The notes beneath the pieces are model-generated. The model saw only the letters and a list, made by a program, of their open reading frames with translations, searched no databases and was not told where the DNA came from. 60,428 nucleotides of DNA from contig DAHWJX010000137.1 of the NCBI GenBank assembly GCA_027343965.1, positions 1 to 60,428 of the forward strand. The letters run 5' to 3'. This document shows, one piece after another, positions 8,574-17,103 of the stretch. The position numbers were made by a program, and so were the translations under genes. The stretch's first letter is position 1; the number at the start of each line of letters is the position of its first letter. The DNA is from JAKACU01 sp021821185. Its GTDB lineage: Bacteria; Bacillota; Bacilli; Alicyclobacillales; SLC66.

Positions 8574-9116
8574 TTGAGAAACGATATGGAAGAAGTCTTA
8601 TTTACCGGCGAGCAGATTTCTCAACGTGTGAAGGAGGTTGCACAGAGCATCGCCGAGGACTATCAAGGGTCGACACCCCTATTAGTAGGCGTTTTAAAAG
8701 GGGCGGTTATCTTTTTGGCTGACCTGGTTCGCCATATCGACATTCCTATTGAGTTGGATTTTATTGCGACGTCTAGCTATGGTGCTTCCACGCAGTCATC
8801 AGGCGTGGTGAGAATATTGAAAGATCTTGATGTGCCTTTACAAGGCCGTGATGTAGTGATCGTCGAAGATGTTGTTGACAGCGGTTTGACGTTGACGTAC
8901 TTGCATGACACACTGCTTCGCCGCGGTGCAAAAAGTATTCGCATAGCGACAGCTTTTGATAAGCCAGAGGGACGTAAAGTCCCGATTAAACCGGATTATT
9001 GCGGTTTTACAGTACCCAATAAATTCTTGGTTGGATATGGACTGGATTATGCGGAACGCTATCGTCATCTGCCTTATGTGGGAGTTCTCAAACGCAGTAT
9101 TTATGAAGCTGAGTAG
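8574..9116 (+). CDS. hpt: Hypoxanthine(-guanine) phosphoribosyltransferase
   Basis: A 180-residue cytosolic purine-salvage enzyme making IMP/GMP from hypoxanthine/guanine and PRPP. The PRPP-binding loop 'VVIVEDVVDSGLTL' is clear, as are 'LVGVLKGAVIFLADL' and the C-terminal 'VGYGLDYAERYRHLPYVG'. TTG 8574 is chosen because GGAGG is seven bases upstream and the resulting length equals the B. subtilis enzyme; the ATG at 8586 is too far from the ribosome-binding site. It lies between tilS and ftsH as in Bacillus. Confidence 0.94.
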   Translation: MRNDMEEVLFTGEQISQRVKEVAQSIAEDYQGSTPLLVGVLKGAVIFLADLVRHIDIPIELDFIATSSYGASTQSSGVVRILKDLDVPLQGRDVVIVEDVVDSGLTLTYLHDTLLRRGAKSIRIATAFDKPEGRKVPIKPDYCGFTVPNKFLVGYGLDYAERYRHLPYVGVLKRSIYEAE

Positions 9117-9197
9117 GGACAAGGGACGATCCGTGGCGTGTTTTTTACCAGCGAGTATGATACAATATTGCCGCCTTGACCGAGAGGAGGTAAGGAA

Positions 9198-11087
9198 TTG
9201 CCGAAGCGTTTTCACCAGAGCTTAGTATTGTATTTGATTCTCATATTGGTGATCATTGGTGTGTTTCAGTTTGTGCTGTACGGAAATCAACGGCAACCAC
9301 TTACCTGGAGCCAATTCCATACAGAAATGCTGAACCATGAAGTAAAAAGTGTCAAAGTAACCACGGACGGAACTACATTGCAACTTGATGGCGTACTTAC
9401 AAATAATACGCCGTTTACCTCTCGGGCGTTATACAGTGATACGCTGGTTAATCAGATCAGTCAATTGCCAGATGTAACGATCAATTCGCCTGCGCGAGAA
9501 TCGACCTGGCTAACGTTACTCGGTAGCATCGTGCCACTTATTCTTTTGGCTGTGATGTTTTTCTTCTTGTTCAACCAAGGACAAGGCGGCGGCAATCGAG
9601 TGATGAACTTTGGCCGAAGTCGAGCGAGACTTTATACTGAAGAGAAAAAACGGGTCACGTTTGAAGATGTTGCAGGAGCAGATGAGGAAAAAGCAGAGCT
9701 AATTGAAGTTGTTGAATTTTTAAAAGACCCAAGGCGATTTTCTGCTGTGGGTGCTCGTATTCCGAAAGGTGTTTTATTAGTTGGTCCTCCAGGAACCGGG
9801 AAGACGTTATTGGCGCGAGCTGTTGCAGGAGAAGCGGGCGTTCCCTTTTTTAGCATCAGTGGTTCTGACTTTGTTGAGATGTTTGTTGGCGTTGGTGCCT
9901 CGCGTGTACGGGATCTGTTCGAAAATGCGAAGAAAAACGCCCCCTGCATTATCTTCATCGATGAAATTGATGCCGTAGGACGCCAACGTGGTGCAGGACT
10001 TGGCGGTGGGCATGATGAACGCGAACAAACGTTGAATCAATTGCTCGTTGAGATGGATGGCTTTGGGGTTAATGAGGGCATTATCATCATCGCTGCCACG
10101 AATAGGCCTGATATCTTAGACCCTGCTTTGTTACGTCCTGGACGTTTCGACAGGCAGATCACAGTAGATCGTCCCGACGTGCGTGGACGTGAGCAGATCT
10201 TGCGCGTGCATGCGAAAAACAAACCGATTTCTAAAGATATTAAGCTTGATATTATTGCCAAGCGCACACCTGGTTTCACGGGCGCCGATCTAGAGAATGT
10301 ACTTAACGAAGCGGCTTTACTCACAGCACGACGCAACAAAGTGATCATCGATATGGATGAGATTGACGATGCGATCGATCGTGTGATGGCTGGCCCTGAG
10401 AAACGTAGCCGTGTCATCAGCGATAAAGAGAAGCGATTGGTTGCTTTTCACGAAAGTGGACATGCGGTTGCAGGTTACTTCTTGGAAAATGGTACGATCG
10501 TGCATAAAGTAACAATTATCCCGAGAGGTATGGCAGGCGGGTACACAGTCAGTCTGCCAAAAGAGGACCGCAGCTTCATGACGAAAGAGGATATCCTTGA
10601 TCGTGTGGTTGAACTCTTGGGTGGTCGCGTTGCCGAAGAGATCGTGCTCGGCGAGATCAGCACGGGTGCGTCAAACGACCTGGAGCGCGTGACTGAGACG
10701 GTGCGTCGAATGATTGTAGAATTTGGCATGAGCGATCGTTTGGGGCCGATGCAGTTTGGCCATCGCCAAGGGCAAGTCTTTTTAGGGCGGGATATCGCAT
10801 CGGAGCCGAACTACAGTGATGCTATCGCCTATGAGATTGATAAGGAAATGCGCGCGATTGTCGACGAATGCTATGAACGTACGCGCAGCCTTCTGACAGA
10901 GCGACGTGACAAGCTGGATCTGCTAGCAACGACGCTGCTTGAGAAAGAAACCCTTGATGGGGAACAAGTAAGGCAACTGATGGAATATGGTCGTTTCGTA
11001 GAAAAAGCCGATAAAGATGATGGGCCAAAACTCACCATCAATGGACGTGGAACATTCGGCGATGATCCAACCCCCTCGTTGTCTTAA
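9198..11087 (+). CDS. ftsH: ATP-dependent zinc metalloprotease FtsH
   Basis: A 629-residue membrane-anchored AAA+ protease that degrades misfolded membrane proteins and regulators. It has two N-terminal membrane helices (about residues 8-28 and 108-128) around a small extracytoplasmic domain, then the AAA module: Walker A 'GPPGTGKT' near residue 196, Walker B 'IIFIDEID', second region of homology 'LRPGRFDRQ', and the zinc protease motif 'HESGH' near 418. Start is TTG 9198 with GAGGAGG seven bases upstream. A TATGATACAAT stretch at 9156-9166 could supply a -10, but no -35 is convincing. Confidence 0.97.
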   Translation: MPKRFHQSLVLYLILILVIIGVFQFVLYGNQRQPLTWSQFHTEMLNHEVKSVKVTTDGTTLQLDGVLTNNTPFTSRALYSDTLVNQISQLPDVTINSPARESTWLTLLGSIVPLILLAVMFFFLFNQGQGGGNRVMNFGRSRARLYTEEKKRVTFEDVAGADEEKAELIEVVEFLKDPRRFSAVGARIPKGVLLVGPPGTGKTLLARAVAGEAGVPFFSISGSDFVEMFVGVGASRVRDLFENAKKNAPCIIFIDEIDAVGRQRGAGLGGGHDEREQTLNQLLVEMDGFGVNEGIIIIAATNRPDILDPALLRPGRFDRQITVDRPDVRGREQILRVHAKNKPISKDIKLDIIAKRTPGFTGADLENVLNEAALLTARRNKVIIDMDEIDDAIDRVMAGPEKRSRVISDKEKRLVAFHESGHAVAGYFLENGTIVHKVTIIPRGMAGGYTVSLPKEDRSFMTKEDILDRVVELLGGRVAEEIVLGEISTGASNDLERVTETVRRMIVEFGMSDRLGPMQFGHRQGQVFLGRDIASEPNYSDAIAYEIDKEMRAIVDECYERTRSLLTERRDKLDLLATTLLEKETLDGEQVRQLMEYGRFVEKADKDDGPKLTINGRGTFGDDPTPSLS

Positions 11088-11095
11088 ATACTATG

Positions 11096-11128
11096 AGAAG
11101 GTGGGTGCCTCAATGGCACCCACCTTCT
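11096..11128 (+). repeat. Strong hairpin between ftsH and coaX
   Basis: A perfect 14-pair stem, 11096-11109 with 11115-11128, closes a five-base loop (TCAAT). It lies nine bases after the ftsH stop. It is followed by TAAAAG rather than a T tract, on either strand, so it is not a standard rho-independent terminator. It could protect the ftsH mRNA 3' end or reduce read-through into coaX. Confidence 0.8.
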
Positions 11129-11149
11129 TAAAAGAAGAAGGCGAAGAGT

Positions 11150-11932
11150 GTGCTACTTGTCGTCGATATCGGCAACACGAACATGGTACTCGGCGTATAT
11201 GACGAACAACAATTGCGGTACCATTGGCGATTGCAAACTGCGCGTGAACGTACGGCGGATGAGTGGTGGATCTACGTCAAATCATTGTTGTCTGATGTAT
11301 CACTCGATCCCTCCGTCATCGGAGGGATCGCTATATCCAGTGTTGTACCGCCACTGACACCTGTACTGCAACACATGTTCAGCCAGCATTTTGCTTGTCA
11401 AGTCTTCGCTGTGACGCCAGAAACGGAGACGGGGATGCCCATAGACTATGATTCGCCTCGTGACGTTGGGGCTGATCGAATCGTCAACGCCGTTGCGGCC
11501 GTCAATGAATATGGGGCACCTACCATCATCATCGACTTTGGTACAGCCACAACATTTTGCGTAGTGAATGAAGAGGGTCGATATCAGGGAGGGTTGATTG
11601 TTCCTGGTATACAGATTTCGACTCAAGCTCTTTTTGATCGGACGGCAAAATTACCCCGTGTGGAACTCACTCGTCCGCGTACGGTTATTGGACATAATAC
11701 GGTTGAGGCCATGCAAGCTGGAGCCATCTTTGGGTATGCAGGTCTCGTGGAGGGTGTTGTCACTCGCATCAAGCGAGAACTGCCTCTACGTTATACGGTG
11801 GTTGCTACAGGGGGCTTGGCTCATTTACTTGGGGCAGAGACCAAGGCAATCGACGTAGTTGATCCTTACTTGACATTAAAGGGTTTACGTCTCTTGTGGT
11901 CAAGGCATCGCAAGGAGGGTTTCCGGATTTGA
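11150..11932 (+). CDS. coaX: Type III pantothenate kinase
   Basis: A 260-residue enzyme of the ASKHA fold, catalysing the first step of coenzyme A synthesis. The start 'LLVVDIGNTN' carries the phosphate-1 motif with the key Asp; 'PRDVGADRIVNAVAA' and 'IIDFGTATTFCVVN' (phosphate 2) follow, then 'GLIVPGIQIS' and 'VVATGGLAHLL'. Start is GTG 11150 with AAGAAGG upstream. Its stop overlaps the hslO start by four bases. It corresponds to B. subtilis yacB. Confidence 0.95.
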   Translation: MLLVVDIGNTNMVLGVYDEQQLRYHWRLQTARERTADEWWIYVKSLLSDVSLDPSVIGGIAISSVVPPLTPVLQHMFSQHFACQVFAVTPETETGMPIDYDSPRDVGADRIVNAVAAVNEYGAPTIIIDFGTATTFCVVNEEGRYQGGLIVPGIQISTQALFDRTAKLPRVELTRPRTVIGHNTVEAMQAGAIFGYAGLVEGVVTRIKRELPLRYTVVATGGLAHLLGAETKAIDVVDPYLTLKGLRLLWSRHRKEGFRI

Positions 11933-12840
11933 CGAACACAGAAGATCGAATTGTAACAGCCACAGGTTTTTCCGGATCCGTGTTGGCTTACGTATGCTCA
12001 ACGAAGAACCTCGTCGAGGAATTGCGACGTCGCCATGATTTATGGCCTGTCGTGACAGCGGCGTTGGGTCGAACAGCAACCGTAGGTGCTATTTTGGGGT
12101 CGAGTTTAAAACACAGCGAGCATCAAGTAACTATTCAAATTCAAGGTGATGGTCCGATTGGAAAGATGCTCGTCGTAGCTACAGGGGAGCGTACTGTTCG
12201 GGGATACGCAGATGAACCTCATATTGAATTGCCGCTTAAGGCAAATGGGAAACTTGACGTGGGGCAAGCAGTTGGGACGGATGGCTCCTTGTCGGTGATT
12301 AAAGATATGGGACTGCGTGAACCGTACCGTGGTAGCGTTCCATTAGTTTCTGGAGAACTCGGTGAAGATTTTACGTATTACTTTGCCATATCCGAGCAAA
12401 CACCATCGGCTGTGTCGGTTGGTGTTCTTGTTGACCGGGATTATTCTGTTAAAAGCGCGGGCGGTCTCATTTTGCAGGTGCTCCCAGGTGCCACAGAACA
12501 GATTGTGTCTGACATGGAGACAGCATTACAATCATTGCCCAGTATGACATCGATGCTTGATGCAGGAGAATCGCTCATTGACATTTTACAACGAATATTT
12601 GGTTCGGATTACAAAGTTCTTGATGAACATCCAGTTCATTTTGCGTGTACCTGCAGTAAACCACGACTAGCTGGAATTTTAGTATCCTTAGGAAAGGACG
12701 AGCTAGTTAGCCTCTTAGAAGACCAGGGCCAAGCAGAACTCATATGCCATTTTTGTGAAGAACATTATCAATTTTCGGGATCTGAGCTGGCAGATTTAAT
12801 TCAAGGAGTGGACGAAAGAACAGTGGAGGAATCGCTCTAA
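11929..12840 (+). CDS. hslO: Redox-regulated chaperone Hsp33
   Basis: A 303-residue cytosolic holdase activated by oxidation. The C-terminal redox switch is complete: 'CTCS' (CXC) near the end and 'CHFC' (CXXC), four Cys that bind zinc when reduced. The N-terminal 'RIVTATGFSGSVLAYVCST' and 'GRTATVGAILGSSLK' are family hallmarks. TTG 11929 is preferred, with AAGGAGGG nine bases upstream and a four-base overlap with coaX. The stop shares one base with the cysK start, so coaX-hslO-cysK is an operon. The yacD gene found between hslO and cysK in B. subtilis is missing. Confidence 0.95.
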   Translation: MTNTEDRIVTATGFSGSVLAYVCSTKNLVEELRRRHDLWPVVTAALGRTATVGAILGSSLKHSEHQVTIQIQGDGPIGKMLVVATGERTVRGYADEPHIELPLKANGKLDVGQAVGTDGSLSVIKDMGLREPYRGSVPLVSGELGEDFTYYFAISEQTPSAVSVGVLVDRDYSVKSAGGLILQVLPGATEQIVSDMETALQSLPSMTSMLDAGESLIDILQRIFGSDYKVLDEHPVHFACTCSKPRLAGILVSLGKDELVSLLEDQGQAELICHFCEEHYQFSGSELADLIQGVDERTVEESL

Positions 12841-13766
12841 TGGACGTTATTGATAACTTAACTGCGCTGATTGGTCGTACACCGATTGTCAAACTGCGTC
12901 GTATGGTAGGCGATTCGTTCGCCGATGTTTTTGTCAAACTGGAATGGATGAATCCAGGCGGTAGCGTCAAAGATCGCATCGCCCTAAAGATGGTGGAGGT
13001 TGCGGAAAAAGCGGGGAAACTGCACCCTGGTGATACGATCGTAGAACCTACAAGCGGCAATACGGGCATTGGCCTTGCCCTTGTCGCAGCGGCAAAAGGA
13101 TATCGTGCCATCCTTGTCATGCCCGATACGATGAGTTCAGAGCGGCGAAGTTTGCTACGCGCGTATGGAGCAGACCTCGTACTGACGCCTGGTGTGCTAG
13201 GTATGCGCGGTGCTATTGAAGAGGCTGAACAAATCGTTGCGAATGACCCAGAGCGTTATTTCATGCCACAACAATTTAGTAACCCGGATAATGTACAGGC
13301 TCATATCGAGACGACTGGCCCCGAGATCGTTCAGCAGATGGATGGACAAGTAGATGCATTTGTGTCCGCGGTAGGTACAGGGGGAACGCTCACTGGCGTG
13401 GGGCACGTTCTTAAGCGAGAGATACCTTCCTGCCGTCTTATTGCTGTAGAACCTACGGATTCACCGGTGCTTTCAGGTGGCAAAGCCGGGCCCCACAAGC
13501 TACAAGGCATTGGTGCTGGATTTGTGCCATCCATTCTCGACACGAAGATCATTGATCGAATTATCACGGTGACAGCCGATGACGCGTTTGATACGGCACG
13601 GAAGCTGGCCCGGGAAGAAGGGCTCTTATGTGGGATCAGCTCAGGTGCATCCATCTTCGCAGCGCTCACTGTAGCGCGTGAATTGGGTCCCGGGCACAAG
13701 GTAGTAACAATCGCTGCATCGAACGGTGAACGATACTTGAGCACCTCCCTTTTTCAGGTAGATTAA
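12840..13766 (+). CDS. cysK: Cysteine synthase A (O-acetylserine thiol-lyase)
   Basis: A 308-residue PLP enzyme making cysteine from O-acetylserine and sulfide. The PLP lysine is in 'NPGGSVKDRIA' (near residue 44); 'EPTSGNTGIGLA' binds the substrate carboxylate, and 'VGTGGTLTGVGHVLK' binds the PLP phosphate. ATG 12840 overlaps the hslO stop as TAATG, with GTGGAGG upstream. The location before the folate genes copies B. subtilis, except that pabB-pabA-pabC are absent between cysK and folP. Confidence 0.95.
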   Translation: MDVIDNLTALIGRTPIVKLRRMVGDSFADVFVKLEWMNPGGSVKDRIALKMVEVAEKAGKLHPGDTIVEPTSGNTGIGLALVAAAKGYRAILVMPDTMSSERRSLLRAYGADLVLTPGVLGMRGAIEEAEQIVANDPERYFMPQQFSNPDNVQAHIETTGPEIVQQMDGQVDAFVSAVGTGGTLTGVGHVLKREIPSCRLIAVEPTDSPVLSGGKAGPHKLQGIGAGFVPSILDTKIIDRIITVTADDAFDTARKLAREEGLLCGISSGASIFAALTVARELGPGHKVVTIAASNGERYLSTSLFQVD

Positions 13767-13793
13767 AAACATGGTAAGGTAGGAGGGATAGGG

Positions 13794-14630
13794 TTGCAAG
13801 TACGCGAAATTATCGATTTGCATCGGCTTGGGATGGGTATAAAAACGCTTGTCATGGGTATCGTCAATGTGACTCCTGACTCTTTCTCAGATGGTGGTCG
13901 ATTTTTTGATCACAACAAAGCTATTGCGCATGCTATTTCTTTAGTGGAATCCGGTGCAGATATTCTAGATATCGGTGCGGAATCAACAAGACCTGGCCAT
14001 CAACCTGTCCTTTTAGAAGAGGAGTGGCAACGCCTCGCTCCGGTGTTGCGTCAATTGCGCAGGGAAGTATCCGTTCCTCTATCGCTTGATTCCTTTAAAG
14101 CGGAAGTTGCTCGCCGGGCCGTTGCTGAAGGCGTTGATATCATCAATGATGTGTGGGGCGGTTTGGCGGATGAGAACATGTATGACGTTATTGCGACAAC
14201 CGGCGTTCCTTATGTCCTCATGCACAACAGTACGTTAGCACCTCCTCAGACAGGTGACATCGTGCCACGTGTGCGTGACGAATTACTGGATTTAGTCGCT
14301 AAAGCTGAGTTAAAAGGTGTAAGACGGAATCAGATCATTTTAGATCCAGGTGTAGGATTTGGTAAAACGGTTCAACAAAACCTGCAATTAATTAACGGTG
14401 TCGATGTGCTGCGCTCTACGGGTTTTCCTGTCCTTATGGGAACTTCTCGTAAGTCGGTCATTGGACATGTTCTTGGTCTGCCGGTGGACGATCGTTTAGA
14501 AGGCACTGCTGCCACTGTCGCGCTCTCAGTCGTTCGTGGTGCTGATATTGTTCGCGTGCACGACGTCAAAGCCATGGCGAGAATCGTTGCCATGTGTGAT
14601 GCTATGGTGAGATCCTATGTACCTTCATAA
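13794..14630 (+). CDS. folP: Dihydropteroate synthase
   Basis: A 278-residue TIM-barrel enzyme condensing p-aminobenzoate with dihydropterin pyrophosphate in folate synthesis (the sulfonamide target). Signatures are 'MGIVNVTPDSFSDGG' at the N-terminus, 'DILDIGAESTRPG', and 'ILDPGVGFGKT' later. Start is TTG 13794 with AGGAGGG six bases upstream. The folK start lies inside its last codons. The aldolase gene folB, which sits between folP and folK in B. subtilis, is not here, so dihydroneopterin aldolase must be encoded elsewhere or replaced. Confidence 0.95.
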   Translation: MQVREIIDLHRLGMGIKTLVMGIVNVTPDSFSDGGRFFDHNKAIAHAISLVESGADILDIGAESTRPGHQPVLLEEEWQRLAPVLRQLRREVSVPLSLDSFKAEVARRAVAEGVDIINDVWGGLADENMYDVIATTGVPYVLMHNSTLAPPQTGDIVPRVRDELLDLVAKAELKGVRRNQIILDPGVGFGKTVQQNLQLINGVDVLRSTGFPVLMGTSRKSVIGHVLGLPVDDRLEGTAATVALSVVRGADIVRVHDVKAMARIVAMCDAMVRSYVPS

Positions 14631-15147
14631 AGCGTACGTATCGCTTGGATCCAATCTTGGCGATCGGGTGAAGTACTTACAGCAGGCTGTTTTAGCTATG
14701 CATGCAATACGGGAAACGCATGTGGCGATGCTATCGCGTGTCTATGAGACAGATCCAGTAGGCTATACCGATCAACCGCTTTTTTTAAATGCTTGCGCAG
14801 CCCTTATCACGTCATTGTCGCCCATACAAATCGTAGACGCGTTGCTTAGCATCGAAGACACATTGGGCCGCATACGAACTTTTCGTAATGGACCGCGAAC
14901 GATCGATCTGGATCTACTTCTTTACGACGATTACGTGATTGACCTGCGACCTTCGGTTACAGTCCCACACCCGCGGATGCACGAACGTGCTTTTGTGCTG
15001 TTGCCTTTATGTGATGTGTCTGCTGATGCAGAGCACCCGAAGCTTCACAAATCAATAGTCGAATTGTATGCAACGGTGACCGGAAAGGAGGGTGTCCGCT
15101 GCTACCAGACGCATTTACTAAACGCTTACGAGCCTATCGGAAATTGA
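14617..15147 (+). CDS. folK: 6-hydroxymethyl-dihydropterin pyrophosphokinase (HPPK)
   Basis: A 176-residue enzyme that pyrophosphorylates hydroxymethyl-dihydropterin using ATP, giving the FolP substrate. 'AYVSLGSNLGDR' at the start, 'YETDPVGYTDQPLFLNA' and 'RTIDLDLLLYDD' followed by 'VPHPRMHERAFVLLPL' are the HPPK signatures. It overlaps folP by 14 bases and overlaps the start of the small HTH gene by about 49 bases, so folP-folK-HTH-dusB is one tightly packed transcription unit. Confidence 0.95.
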   Translation: MYLHKAYVSLGSNLGDRVKYLQQAVLAMHAIRETHVAMLSRVYETDPVGYTDQPLFLNACAALITSLSPIQIVDALLSIEDTLGRIRTFRNGPRTIDLDLLLYDDYVIDLRPSVTVPHPRMHERAFVLLPLCDVSADAEHPKLHKSIVELYATVTGKEGVRCYQTHLLNAYEPIGN

Positions 15148-15338
15148 AAAATATGACGCAGTATGAATTGGCTTTAACGTTAGGGGTTTCTGTGGCGATC
15201 ATCGGTGCCCTCGAACGCGGTACACGTGATCCAAGTGAAATGCAGATTCAACAACTGACGGAGGTACTGCAAGTATCTCGTCGAGAATTGGGCTTAGAAT
15301 ATGATACGTCTGCCAAAGAAGCGGGGTGGTTCATGTGA
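15099..15338 (+). CDS. Small XRE-type HTH protein, YazB-like, with apparent CTG start
   Basis: A 79-residue cro/C1-type HTH protein in the position of B. subtilis yazB. The DNA-binding fold starts with helix 1 'FTKRLRAYRKLKNMTQYELA', then 'LGVSVAIIGALERGTRDPS'. The first TTG in frame (15144) would cut off helix 1. Upstream the frame stays open, and an ideal AAGGAGGG (15085-15092) lies six bases before CTG 15099; no ATG, GTG or TTG is available at that site. I therefore place the start at this CTG. The stop overlaps the dusB GTG by four bases. The regulated target is unknown. Confidence 0.75.
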   Translation: MLPDAFTKRLRAYRKLKNMTQYELALTLGVSVAIIGALERGTRDPSEMQIQQLTEVLQVSRRELGLEYDTSAKEAGWFM

Positions 15339-16339
15339 GTCAGATAACAGCATCACGGTCTGTTTTGAAGCCTGTCGAGATAGGCAACGTTACTATCTCG
15401 CATCCGGTCATTCTTGCCCCGATGGCAGGTGTTTGCAATCCACCGTTTCGTAAATTGGCCAAACGATTTGGGGCAGGCATGGTGTGTGCTGAAATGGTAA
15501 GCGACAAGGCTCTGGTACACAAAAATGAACGGACTAGTCACATGCTCACAATTGTTCCCGATGAACATCCGGTGAGCCTGCAACTTGTTGGTTATGATAT
15601 CGAAACGATGGTTCAGGCTGCGGAAATGATCACTGATCAGACAAACGCCGATATTATCGATATTAATATGGGTTGCCCGGTACTCAAAATATTCAAAAAT
15701 GGTTCGGGAGCGGCCCTGGCGCGAGATCCTTCGTATGCGGCAAGCATTGTTGAGGCTGTGGTCAAACGTATCAACCGACCTGTGACCGTCAAATTTCGCA
15801 AGGGTTGGGATGAAGGTCATGTCAACGCCGTGGAGGTGGCAAAGGCTGTAGAAAATGCAGGTGCAAAAGCCGTTACCATTCATGGCCGGACGGCAAAACA
15901 GTTATATTCTGGGCAGGCCGATTGGTCAATCATTGGCGAAGTGAAGCATGCTGTCTCTATCCCTGTGATTGGCAATGGCGATGTTGTAACTCCAGATGAT
16001 GCATTGTCGCTTTTGCAACAAACGGGCTGTGATGGTGTGATGATCGGTCGAGGAGCATTAGGTAATCCTTGGATTTTTCGTGAAATTACACATTATCTCA
16101 TGACAGGTGAACATCTACAGTCCCCTACAGCAAGAGAACGCATCGAAGTTGCCATCGAACATTTGCATTTATTAGTTGAAGATAAAGGAGAGCATATTGG
16201 TGTCCGGGAGATGCGAAAGCATGCTGGGTGGTATCTTAAAGGCCTTTCAGGAGCTGCCAATCTGCGCAAAGAAGTAAATGAACAGGAGACACTTTTTTCC
16301 ATGGAGTCATTGCTTCTAAACATGCTACAAGATGCATAA
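15335..16339 (+). CDS. dusB: tRNA-dihydrouridine synthase
   Basis: A 334-residue FMN enzyme reducing specific uridines in tRNA. Visible are 'VILAPMAGVCNPPFRKLAKRF', 'DINMGCPVLKI' (catalytic Cys in the CP motif), 'VTIHGRTAKQLYSG' and 'GNGDVVTPDDA' with 'DGVMIGRGALGNPWIF' for phosphate binding. GTG 15335 gives a GTGA four-base overlap with the HTH stop and has GGGTGG upstream; GTG 15326 is also in frame. It matches B. subtilis yacF. After it the transcript seems to end, since greA has its own promoter. Confidence 0.93.
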   Translation: MSQITASRSVLKPVEIGNVTISHPVILAPMAGVCNPPFRKLAKRFGAGMVCAEMVSDKALVHKNERTSHMLTIVPDEHPVSLQLVGYDIETMVQAAEMITDQTNADIIDINMGCPVLKIFKNGSGAALARDPSYAASIVEAVVKRINRPVTVKFRKGWDEGHVNAVEVAKAVENAGAKAVTIHGRTAKQLYSGQADWSIIGEVKHAVSIPVIGNGDVVTPDDALSLLQQTGCDGVMIGRGALGNPWIFREITHYLMTGEHLQSPTARERIEVAIEHLHLLVEDKGEHIGVREMRKHAGWYLKGLSGAANLRKEVNEQETLFSMESLLLNMLQDA

Positions 16340-16409
16340 AGCATACCAGTACCTGTTTGTGGCAAACTACGCAAGCTTTCGCGCTGCGTATAGATCATGC
16401 TGGCATACG

Positions 16410-16438
16410 TTGACAGTACCAGACAGATACCATATAAT
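16410..16438 (+). promoter_or_regulatory. Consensus sigma-A promoter for greA
   Basis: TTGACA (16410-16415) and TATAAT (16433-16438) are both perfect and are 17 bp apart. This is the strongest promoter match noticed in the window. It lies about 125 bases before the greA start and so makes a leader RNA. Confidence 0.85.
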
Positions 16439-16473
16439 TACCCAAGATTATCAACCGATACGTTTTAAACGGG

Positions 16474-16502
16474 CACTGTCGGAGGCAAGCTGACAGTGTT
16501 TT
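16474..16502 (+). terminator. Hairpin with short T tract in the greA leader (candidate attenuator)
   Basis: CACTGTC (16474-16480) pairs perfectly with GACAGTG (16492-16498), followed directly by TTTT. It starts about 30 bases after the expected transcription start and about 60 bases before the greA start codon, and so could terminate part of the transcription early. Confidence 0.5.
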
Positions 16503-16563
16503 GCAGTCACTTGACGCCTCTCGCGTCTATTAGCAAGGAAAGCGTTCAGGAGGAGTGAGCTGT

Positions 16564-17040
16564 ATGTCCGACAAAGAGGTTCTTTTAACCCCTGCGGGAC
16601 TTAACAAGCTAGAAGAGGAATTAGAGAGCTTAAAATCAGTGAAGCGCCGGGAAGTAGCAGAGCGCATTAAAGTAGCGATTAGTTACGGCGATATCAGCGA
16701 AAACTCTGAATACGAAGATGCGAAAAATGAACAAGCTTTCGTTGAAGGACGCATTATCACTCTTGAGAAAATGCTTCGCAATGCGCGCATCATTCACGAA
16801 GAAGAAGTGGATACCGGTATGGTGAGTATCGGGTCAACGGTTCGCTTACGTGATGTGGAGTTTAAAGAAGATGTCGAGTTTCATATCGTCGGATCGGCAG
16901 AGTCCGATCCATCTGAAAATCGTATCTCCAATGAGTCGCCAGTCGGGCGCGCCTTACTTGGCAAAACTGTGGGCTCGATGGTGGAAGTCACGGTGCCAGC
17001 GGGGACGATTCAATACGAAGTGCTAGAAATTAAAAAATAG
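16564..17040 (+). CDS. greA: Transcription elongation factor GreA
   Basis: A 158-residue factor that enters the RNA polymerase secondary channel and stimulates cleavage of backtracked RNA. The N-terminal coiled coil carries the acidic tip in 'DISENSEYEDAKNEQAF', and the C-terminal FKBP-like domain ends with 'SPVGRALLGKTVGSMVEVTVP'. ATG 16564 has AGGAGG upstream; a GTG at 16555 overlaps that site and is unlikely. greA sits between dusB and lysS, unlike in B. subtilis where dusB and lysS are adjacent. Confidence 0.96.
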   Translation: MSDKEVLLTPAGLNKLEEELESLKSVKRREVAERIKVAISYGDISENSEYEDAKNEQAFVEGRIITLEKMLRNARIIHEEEVDTGMVSIGSTVRLRDVEFKEDVEFHIVGSAESDPSENRISNESPVGRALLGKTVGSMVEVTVPAGTIQYEVLEIKK

Positions 17041-17103
17041 TGTGATGTCATCGTCGGCTACATACTCGCCGGCGATGTAGTGCATTGAGAGGATGAAAGA
17101 AAG

